Positions 55,683-64,000 of a stretch of 64,000 bases of DNA are shown here, in pieces (the first letter of the stretch is position 1; each line of letters opens with the position of its first letter). Below the pieces are notes generated by a model, which had not been told where the DNA came from, made no database searches, and saw only the letters and a program-made list of their open reading frames with translations. Position numbers and translations under genes: made by a program. Source of the DNA: Moringa oleifera (Eukaryota > Streptophyta > Magnoliopsida > Brassicales > Moringaceae); the NCBI GenBank assembly GCA_021397835.1, contig JAJFZO010000896.1, positions 4,814,501 to 4,878,500 of the forward strand, in the 5' to 3' direction.

Positions 55683-56597
55683 TTCCCATTAAAACCCAAT
55701 GACAAGCCAGCAAGAACAACGTAGGTACCAAATGCCATAAATGAGATGTATAAGTCCGAGGCATCATATCATAAATAAAGGGCTTATGGGAAAGCCTTCC
55801 TCCCACTAGCCAAGATATTCTTGTCCAATGGCCCTGATAGGAAAACAAAAAAGATATTAAAGGGGAAGCAAAAAGGTGCCAACAATAAAATTCGAGAAGG
55901 ATATTGATTTAGCCTATGCAAGAATGGAAATAAGGCAACCTTTAATTTATTTCTCACATAATGATCATTTACTTGAAAATGATACTATGGATACGAGAAG
56001 TACTTAACTGTTCATTTCAAAATCACAAAAAAAAATATTGAAAAGCAAGAAAAACATGTTAACCCCATAAGAGCTCCTTCCAGTACGAGCTGCTGTTAGC
56101 AACTGCCATATCATTATGATCTCAAACACAGTTGTTTGAGCTTTTTTTTTTTTTTAAAGCAAAGCACGAGCCCTTTATTTATGTCAAAAGCTTTATAATG
56201 TTTTCAAAGAATAATTAACATCCAACATAAATTGGTCAAATGACAAGAAAAACCTTAGTGCCTATGGCTTTCAACCACTCCATGAATAATTTGCTATGAA
56301 ATATTTTTCAGTTCAAATGTGATCAAAAGCTGGAATTCAATCTTTTCCTGTCACGAGTCAAAAAATTAGCAACATATATCATTTACTAAAATAAACTACA
56401 TGCCTAATCATTCAAAGCTGTTTCAATCTCAAACCAGAGTGGCACCTTAAGTTATGGCCTTCACATGCTGCTTACATTGCTTTGCACATATTCAGAGCTT
56501 GATCCCAAGATCTTCTCTCCATATGTGCCCAGTTCATCTCGGATGAGTCCAGAGCCAGCATTATAAAATGCATTTCTAAATCGAAGCATTTGCAGGA
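55683..56597 (-). pseudogene. YIF1-like pseudogene, three exons in order (block A9)
   Basis: Exon 56597-56476 carries NAFYN.GSGLIRDELG-like and TYGEKILGSSSEYVQSN codons with a GTAAG donor. Exon about 55998-55913 encodes HFQVNDHYVRNKLKVALFPF. Exon 55833-55683 starts after CCTATCAG, encodes GHWTRISWLVGGRLSHKPFI, then the shared frameshift and LYISFMAFGTYVVLAGLSLG, and ends at GTAAG. Nearly the same as the A3 copy. Confidence 0.85.
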
Positions 56598-56639
56598 CAG
56601 CTTACTGAATTGTAGCAAACCAACCAACAGGAACAAAGG

Positions 56640-57065
56640 ATATAACGCCTTGGGTATCTTTGTTTAATAATGGCAACACAACTTATTTGGCATCAGTATT
56701 TCCATTCTCCATGAACACCTCAATTAACACAGGTAAAATCAAAAGTCCAGTTCTAGAGAGGTTTTTTTCGTCTAGGAAAGTTGACTTAAGTTATGTAGTG
56801 ACAACCCTAGCTTTCTCACAGTACATTCAAGATAACCATGTAAAGAGCATTCTCACAAAGGTTCAGTGATTCTAATTATTTTTAAAGAAAAAAAAAAGAC
56901 CTAGAGAAGGAAACCATAGCTTTTTTAAATACTATATATATTCACGATAACAAGAAGGCAGTGCTACCAAAGTGCAAGAAGAAAACCATACCTTATCATA
57001 TGCATTACCAAACTGCCAAGAAAATATGAATTGCAGAACTGCTGTGCAGCTCTAACCCCTTTCTG
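56640..57065 (-). other. Exon-like remnants upstream of YIF1 exon (block A9)
   Basis: Third copy of the pieces at 15530-15960. GVISFVPVGWFATIQ followed by GTAAG can be read at about 56652-56605. It is unclear whether this belongs to a YIF1 5' exon or to another gene. Confidence 0.3.
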
Positions 57066-57949
57066 CAAATGATGGATATCCAATATTAGCAAACAGTGCA
57101 AAGTAGTAAAGACCACAAGCTACAGTTTAAAACAATACAACTAGCAGAATGATCTTTTGTGTGTTTCATACTTAATCTGACTCAGATGACACAAATAAGT
57201 AAGCATTGCCACGAACTGAGCTGCTCCCAGGCTGCCTGGGTTCTGCTGCTGGCTGGCTTACCTAGTCTTTTTATAGTTTGTTTATTGACAAGTTCGGCTA
57301 GTTTAGCTTGCCAGCCAGCTTGAATAAGTTAGTATTACAAATATTTATTTATACGTCACATGAAATATATAGCATAAAGTTTTTGGGTTTTCTGTTCTCA
57401 ACTGTTATGAGGCACTGCAACATGTGTAGCATGAGTAAAATACCTCTTGAAATAACAAGCTCTGTTTTTTTCTTCTTCATTCTTCACCTAGATGCAGATT
57501 TACTCCCTAAATTTTCTTTCCATTTCTCTTTCAATACATTATATCAAATTGTTTAGACACATACTATACGGGTATCTATGCATATGATCTTTTTGATAAT
57601 TAAAGTATGTAGATCAGGAAAAAACAAGATTCGATGTGCCTGATGGTGGATCTTGATTGCACGAAAAAAAAATGTGTCTCTTACTCAGTTTAGGATTGTT
57701 ATTTCATAATGTTTCTTTTTATACAATGTTCTGGGATGTTCTCAACTAATTGATTTATGATTCAGATTCTATCCGTCAATTTTTGTAGATTTTTGCTTGC
57801 TTTGTCACTTATATTCGGTGACGTCTAATGACATGTGGGAGAGAATCATACATAAGAATGCAAACTGCGACAAGAACAAGTGATTGAGCAAAGCTAACCA
57901 TTTATTTCCCAGATAACACATCTTCGAACAGTGATAAAGGAATTATACT

Positions 57950-58370
57950 AACCTCTCGTAGAATCGTCTCCCCTTTCTTGTATGCAACCATCATTAGCAA
58001 GGGGTTAGACCGTCAGTTCCCATCATTTGAATCACTTGAGCCTTCTAGCTTATCAGTCAACAAATCCAACTTTGCTCTTTCTACATTTTGCCTCTGTAAT
58101 TTGAATACAAAAAGTGAAACAAGTCAATGTCTCCCAATTTCAAGAACAGCAGGATTGACAAACTCTTAGCACAGATCTGGGAAAGGGACCTCATCGTTAG
58201 GATACAAAAACGGAGATTTGTAGCTCAGAAATGCTGCAATTGAGCCACTGGTGACAAGCAACCAAATATTCCACCATAGAGCGGCATGTGCGACGTGAAT
58301 CCTCTTCTTCGCCGTTGCCTTTGAGAGATCCTATCTTTTGATTGCATACGATTTCTTAGAGCATTTAGTA
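57950..58370 (-). pseudogene. Unidentified exon with a membrane segment (block A9)
   Basis: Reads LSIAAFLSYKSPFLYPNDE, then EVPFPDLC, then after a stop LQRQNVERAKLDLLTDKLEG, up to the GTTAGT donor at about 57950. A deletion of two bases (ttgagccactgg) breaks the membrane segment frame compared with A7. Confidence 0.42.
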
Positions 58371-58480
58371 TTGGTATGACTCCACGCCAAAAGCGTGAAC
58401 AGAAATAGCCGTTGTGAGGAGCACGTGAGCATTACTACCACGTATGCATTTTTCATGTTTGCTTCGGATTGTGGTCAAAG

Positions 58481-58560
58481 CTGGGCTGGGCTGGGCTGGG
58501 CTGGGCTGACTCAAGCGATCATGAAACTCTGTAACTGGGCTGGTCTGGGCTGACTGCCGC
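58481..58560. repeat. (GGGCT)n repeat (block A9)
   Basis: Five near-perfect gggct units followed by degenerate ones. Longer than in A7 and arranged differently from A3. Confidence 0.8.
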
Positions 58561-58562
58561 TG

Positions 58563-58781
58563 TCAGGTAAACATGACTGTCTTGGGCTTGGCTGGACTGA
58601 TTGCATATGGCGTGTATCCAGTTCCAGTTGCCTTTGCTGATGTGCTTTCTCCATCTGGTGCTGCCCTACCATCTGTAGTAATGATGTATCCATAATCAGG
58701 ATATCGGTTATGGTTCTTCTGCTGAGTGCTTTGAGTTTGGGTCTCTACAACCTGTGCATTTCTTAAGCATGGATAAGGCAT
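58563..58781 (-). other. Conserved open frame, unidentified (block A9)
   Basis: Third copy of the 72-codon frame with PDYGYIITTDGRAAPDG. The frame is open in all three, with few changes. Confidence 0.25.
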
Positions 58782-59879
58782 CAGCTATGTACGATCAATG
58801 GGATTATTAAGGAGATTTTGAACCAGATCAACCCTCTTTCTCAAACTTGGGAGGTAATTGCTCTGTTCTTTATATTAAATGCCAAGTTTACTCCATTGGA
58901 GCCATTAAATAATAAGGATGTTCTTCCAGAGGTTTCTATAGAGGGCTCCTGGTTTCTCTTATAACCGTGCTTACTAGAAAACGAGACCTTCTTTTAGCCA
59001 GAGGGGATTACAAGCTTAGAATAGCTTCAGATTGGTATGTATGAGCCAAGCTTGATCTCAGTCTTTAACTGATGAAATTTTGCATCTATCCCAAACAGCA
59101 ATTTTAGTGGTTTAATAGACTAAGTGCTGAGCTACTTCAGCCTGTTCATCATTTTACTCTACTAAGAAAATCTGGTAGCAAAAGATTGAGCTCAGGCATG
59201 CAGGACACTTCTTTCTTTCTATGAGACAGGTTGAAAGGTCTCTCTACCATGTTGTTTCTTTTAAAGCTGTATTTCCTGCTAATGCATATCTTGTTTTCCA
59301 GTCACTACTTGCATTCCAGAAAAACATAAATTTATACATGTTCTTGACTAGCCAGATAGCAATGTAGCCATTGTTAACGATGTTTCTGATGTGAGAAAGT
59401 GAGATTGAAGAATTCCCTGATGGTATCTTGCATCAACTGAAACTAGCACCTTCTGCATTCCCAACACCAGTAATATGGAAAAGTCGAGTAGCCTCACTCT
59501 TGCATCAGGTGCTATGGTCAAAAGTTTTATTAATTTAATGTCAATAAAAAACCTTTTAATATATTTATATGATTTTTCTGAATTTGATTTTAAGAAAAGA
59601 ATTTTAGGCTTGAACATCTAACATAACTTTGAAGCTTCATTTAAATTATATTAAGTTTGCATGCGTAATTTTTTCACTGAACTCTAAAAGTCTGCCTGCA
59701 CCAAATTGGGTGCCTTTAGCTTCATGATTGTGCACGTACAGTCTTAACTAAGTTTAATCTGGCTATTATTACATGACAACAATTTTGATGTTTGTTTTTG
59801 TCTTAATGTTGTTTCCTGATTATCATTAGCAGGTTTTTCATTTCTGTTTAATTGAGACTTTTCCCTTTCTGATAGAGGA

Positions 59880-60330
59880 GGGGAGCAGCATTTATGGCTT
59901 ATGAAGCTCTGCCCAACCGCACTATTTGTTATATTAAAAGGCTTGGCAAGCCGAGTACTTTATTAATTTTATTAACCATTCATGCTAATGGGTCAACACA
60001 CAGCAAAATAGCACCTCATACTTATTCATGGAGACTAACAATAACGGTTAGCAGCTACTACATCCCATGTGGCAGTGAAACAAACCAAGTAGACATCTAC
60101 GATAAGGTAAGAAAACACTTGAGGTGGTGGTTGATGTTTATGCATGTTAGCTTGAACACTAACTGGTATAAGGTGCCACGTTGCAGGAAGTCTTCGAACT
60201 TGTAACATGGCATGGACTTGGCTCACCTGATATGGATGATAATGATGAAAATGCAGGATCTTACTTCATCAGTGTTGTGTGCTGGAAGAGTCACTCCCCT
60301 ACCCTATAAGTGCTATTACTTGCTACTTGA
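59880..60330 (+). pseudogene. SPA/COP1-type WD40 protein, 3'-terminal exons, pseudogene (block A9)
   Basis: Same structure as in A7: the exon ending at 60106 (YYIPCGSETNQVDIYDK, GTAAGA donor) and the exon 60187-60330 (EVFELVTWHGLGSPDMDDND, then ENAGSYFISVVCWKSHSPT). The codons following SPT are deleted and shifted, and the natural-looking terminal VLLLAT with its stop is at 60313-60330. The two copies differ by few bases, so both come from one already broken fragment. Confidence 0.75.
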
Positions 60331-62574
60331 AACAATTAGAGAAGGCATAGTATTTTAGTAGGAAAAGATTAAGTGAAAAGTTTTTGTTGTTCATTGTTCA
60401 CAGCTATAGCTACTTGTGTGTAAAATTTATTGGAAGTGCAAAGTAAGAGATACTCTGTTTGACCTAATGAGGCCTTTGTTCTGTAAATTCTGTAAATTCT
60501 GGCAACTTTTGATAAATGCATTTTTAATTTTAGCTGTTTTTCTTTTTACTTTTTGAGAGTGAAATATGTGCATAAGAAATTTTTTACCACCTAATTTATA
60601 ATCCTGGACAACTACAATTAGAGAGGTTACAATGACATATTCAAAGTCCAAGCAACAGAAAAGTAAGAGTAACATAGGAACATAAGAAAGTCACCTGACT
60701 GGTAACAAGATTGGCATCACCATTATTTTCAAATGCCAAAATGTGTTTAGGATGAGTTACCCATTTATTAGCTTGATATCTCCATTAATTGCTTTAAGAA
60801 TCAAATGATACACTGTCCTCAACTCCATTACTAAAACAAGCTTTAAATCACTAAGGTGGACATTTACGTTTGGTTTAACCCTTCAAAACTCCATGAAACA
60901 TATCTTGATGCAATATGTAACTTATATTGCCTCAGGGTTGCATCCTTGAAGCAGAAGGTATTGTACCAAACAATCGCGAAACATATCTTGATGCAACCGA
61001 TTGGTTCATACCAACACCTGGACCTATGGATTGATTTTTTGCCAACTATTAAAAGGTGTAAGTAACCTTTCGTCTTCAAGAATGACTTCATTTCATGAAG
61101 TGTAAATGTCCTCGGTACCACGTGAAGTCATAGAGTAACAAATTTTGCTCTATTTCACCATAAATTTCTACAAGTTATCGATGGTTACACCATAATTCTA
61201 ATTGAAGGGAGAATAACGCCTAGTATACCTTGAGAATACCAGACTTTAATGGATCAATGAAGCATTAAACTGCACCACTTATTATTATAAATAAAAAGAA
61301 TAAAGAAAGATAGTATGAAGTTTTAGTGATCACTAAGTGGCTTTAAATAGTAAGTGAAAGAATCTTTAGAATCAAATAATTGTTCATACCTTCTCCCTAA
61401 TCTATTTGAGTCATACAATATAATTCTGCAAGCAAGCATAACCATGTCTTTCTCATTAAATATACTCTTGTGATATATTACGCACATGTGACTTATAATC
61501 ATTTAGAAAAAAAAAGAAAAATTATCTTAATGAAATGTCCAGTTTTATCTTTAATTAAGTTAAAAATTTTTGCACTAGAAATTAGAAGATTTAAAGAGAA
61601 CTATGATTATGATTCCAACTATAGCATAATAAGATTTAAAGAGAAGATTGTAATTTATGAACCATAATTTGGTTCTAACTCTGTTGAAACCGATACTCAA
61701 ACAACCTTTAAAAAAAAAAAAAAGATACATAGTTAGCCTCATGATGATATAGTAATACGATAGAACTATGATTATGATTAAAAGGCCTTGTTTCATAAAT
61801 GGGAAATAAGAATGCAAATTGAGTCACAAATTCCTAAAATTGTTCAGATTTAAATAACTTGCATTTTATTGTGCAAGTTCACAGACATACATATTGCTAA
61901 TAGCCTTCAGACATACAAATAAATCGAAAAAAATTGAAAAACAAAATATTCTACCGATCTTTTTGCAACACTCACGACCACATTAAGATATTCAAGAAAA
62001 TTTAAAATCAAATCATAGGTCTTCCCCAAAAAAGAAAATGCATGTTTAATGCTTGAATTCTCATTCTTTGTGTTTTATGTGCAATAAAAAGTTAAATACA
62101 AATCAGGTCGATAATTAATGTTAAAATAAAATAAAATAATCAAAAAAATTAAAGAATCTAAGAAAATAAAAAATCTAAAAAAAGAATAAAGTAAAAAAAT
62201 CATAAAAGGTGAAAAATTAAAAAAAAAAGAAAAGAAAAGAAAGGAAATGAAATAGGAAAGAAAATCAAATAAAATTAAAAAAATTGAAAAATATATTGGA
62301 AATCAAACAATAAAGAAAGGGAATCAAAGAAAATTGAAAAAGAAATCTAGAAAACCAAAGAAACGAAAAGAAAATCCAATGAAATGAAGAAATTAAAAAA
62401 AAGTTATCAAAATTGAAAAAAGAGAAAAAAGGAAAAGAAAAAAGGAAATAAATAAAAAAATAACAAAAAACAAAGAAAGGAGCATAATGGATGAAAATCC
62501 AAAAAAAAAAAATGATCATCAAATGGAAGAAAAGAAAATAAATCAAAAATTAAAAATATTTTTATCCAAAAAAA

Positions 62575-62642
62575 GGATGCAACTTGAGAATTTTTCAAGA
62601 GGAATCACTTATCCTAATATTACTCTCACCAAAGCATGCTTA
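62575..62642 (-). pseudogene. Half 5S pseudogene, type a (period 9)
   Basis: AAGCATGCTTTGGTGAGAGT, as in the unit at 43684. Box C reads AGGATAAGTGATTCC. Confidence 0.8.
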
Positions 62643-62709
62643 AATAATCAAGCAGAAGAAAAAATAAATCAAAATAATAAAATCTACAAAAACAATTTTA
62701 TGAAAAAAA

Positions 62710-62826
62710 GGTGCAACACAAGGATTTCTTAAAATAACTACCCATCCTAGCACTATTCTCGTTCAACCACGCCTAACTTTGGAGTTCTTATGGGATCCGA
62801 TGCATTATCGCTAGTATGATCAAACC
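62710..62826 (-). pseudogene. 5S rRNA pseudogene, type b (period 9)
   Basis: Box A GGCGTGGTTGAACGAGAAT; 5' domain GGATCCCATAAGAACTCC. Confidence 0.85.
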
Positions 62827-62984
62827 TTAAAGTTTAAAAAATATTAAAGATGAAAGAAAATAATAAAATTAATATAAAAAAGAAAAAACATAAAAAATAA
62901 TCAAAAAATAATCAAAAGAAAAAAAAGAAAAACTAAAAAAATAAAAAATAATAAAATTCAAAAATATGTTTTTATAAAAAAAGA

Positions 62985-63103
62985 GGGTACAACACGAGGA
63001 TTTTCAAGGAAGAATCACCCATCCTGGTGCTATTCTCGCTTAAGCACGTTTAACTTCAAAGTTCTAATGGGATCCAATGCAATAGTACTTGTGTGATCAC
63101 ACC
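62985..63103 (-). pseudogene. 5S rRNA pseudogene, type c (period 9)
   Basis: Box A AAACGTGCTTAAGCGAGAAT and 3' end CCTCGTGTTGTACCC. Shares tggtgct (for tagtact) with the unit at 44102. Confidence 0.85.
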
Positions 63104-63260
63104 CAAAAATCTAAAAATTATTAAAAATAAAAAAATAATCACAAGAAAGAAAATAAACATAATGGAGAAAAATATAAAAATATATAAATTAACATAAAAC
63201 CAAAAAGAATCTAAACGAAGAAAAGAAAATAAATTAAAATAATATATTATAAAAATAGAT

Positions 63261-63371
63261 GGTGCAACATGGGTATTTCCTTGAAGGAACCACTCATCCT
63301 AGTACTATTCTCGCCCTTTAACTTCGGAGTTCTATAAGAATCCAACGCATCAATGTTGGTATGACTGCACC
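63261..63371 (-). pseudogene. 5S rRNA pseudogene, type d lacking part of box A (period 9)
   Basis: Same 9-nt box A deletion as at 44404. 5' end GGTGCAGTCATACC. Confidence 0.86.
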
Positions 63372-63572
63372 TAAAAAATTCAAAAAGTATTGAAAATGAA
63401 AACACAAAATCATAAAAAAGAAAACAGGAAAGAAAATCATTAAAAAAAAGGCATAAATGAGGAAAATTTTAAAAATAAAAATAAAAATAAAATGAAAGAT
63501 CATCAAATTAAGAAAAAAATAACACAAATTCAAAAATATTTTTTTATCCAAAAGCAAGGGTTGCGACAAGAG

Positions 63573-64000
63573 AAAAAGATTTTTTTTAAAAAAATGAACA
63601 GAAATCCAAAATACAAAAAAATTAAAAATAATTTAAAGAATAGATAAAATACAAAAATATGAACAAAATCCTTACAAAAGGAAATAACTAAATGTAAACA
63701 ACAAAATATCAAGAAAACGAATAAAATAGATTAAAGTCTACTAAAAATTATGTAAACACGAAATGATCTAACACAGTGGCATGCCTTTAGAAATACAATT
63801 ATGAGATTTGAAGATCAAACAACATTAGCATGGTAAAAGATATAAGACGGAGAAAGGAAAAACACTCTAGATGGCACTTGAAAAATAACGGGTCACTCCT
63901 TCTATCTACTTTCACTCCTTCATCTTTCTCTCCCACTATTCTTGTATCCAAAAAAAAAAAATTATAGGTAAAGTTTCCATTCAATGTTGGAAAAGTTTGA
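63573..64000. repeat. Block A10, left arm only (cut by window end)
   Basis: Left-arm sequence closest to A8 (44731-45170): both have ggcatgcctttggaaatac-like and tggtaaaagatataag variants. It continues past the window. Confidence 0.8.

Larger units (their letters stand above)
54799..62110. repeat. Block A9 (long form with gene-derived right arm)
   Basis: Follows block A7 along its whole length, and follows A3 up to about 58880. It contains the same YIF1, membrane-exon and SPA fragments. I recognise no gene in 57180-57940, 58990-59870 or 60335-62110. Confidence 0.83.
62111..63572 (-). repeat. 5S-like array of period 9 (a-b-c-d-g; e and f missing)
   Basis: Units a 62575, b 62710, c 62985 and d 63261, then g at 63558-63572. 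It matches period 7 (43684-44730) in order and lesions. The segment 62111-62574 is type-a spacer. Confidence 0.85.

Noticed and set aside
60856..61121. Overlapping plus and minus frames (69 and 85 codons) conserved between 42 kb and 61 kb
   Set aside because: Conservation is explained by the A7/A9 duplication. The minus frame is broken in A7 and neither translation resembles a known family.

Overview
The window looks like AT-rich nuclear DNA of a flowering plant. It holds no gene that I can call intact. The evidence for a plant is degenerate copies of plant-type 5S rRNA genes throughout, and broken pieces of plant or eukaryotic genes: a YIF1-type Golgi/ER membrane protein, the WD40 C-terminus of a SPA/COP1-type light-signalling repressor, and probably a plant nucleotidyltransferase (PAP/OAS1 substrate-binding type). 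The species cannot be read from the sequence.

The main structure is a higher-order repeat. Degenerate 5S units, all on the minus strand and about 285 bp apart, occur in a fixed order that I call a-b-c-d-e-f-g. Type a is a half copy, b to f are near full length (about 115-120 nt), and g is only the last 12-18 nt of the 5S 3' end. At g the array passes into a long non-5S block (A), after which the order starts again. The A blocks start near 152, 5250, 13688, 21499, 27071, 31214, 36001, 44731, 54799 and 63573. The nine complete periods are about 4.2 to 10 kb long. All 5S-like copies I aligned share a 2-nt insertion in the internal-promoter box C, so they descend from one aberrant founder. Each has many further changes, and none looks able to make normal 5S rRNA.

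Block A comes in two forms that share a left arm. The left arm carries YIF1-like exons on the minus strand. Short blocks (A1, A2, A5, A6, A8) continue into an arm with an unidentified minus-strand exon of about 65-70 codons. Long blocks (A3, A7, A9) continue into GC-richer, gene-derived DNA: the next YIF1 exon in correct order, an unidentified minus-strand exon with one membrane segment, and in A7 and A9 the 3' end of a SPA-like gene on the plus strand. A3 and A4 carry two differently truncated copies of the nucleotidyltransferase-like sequence instead. All seven YIF1 copies share one 1-bp frameshift, so an already dead gene was amplified.

The half-5S type a has expanded into two secondary tandem arrays (7.8-11.9 kb and 48.7-53.2 kb). 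The second contains a recent 1,947-bp tandem duplication. Larger duplications link about 1-5.2 kb with 31.2-36 kb, 11.4-17.8 kb with 52.7-58.8 kb, and 36-45.2 kb with 54.8-64 kb. The numerous Phe-rich minus-strand open frames are by-products of A-rich spacers and are not annotated as genes.
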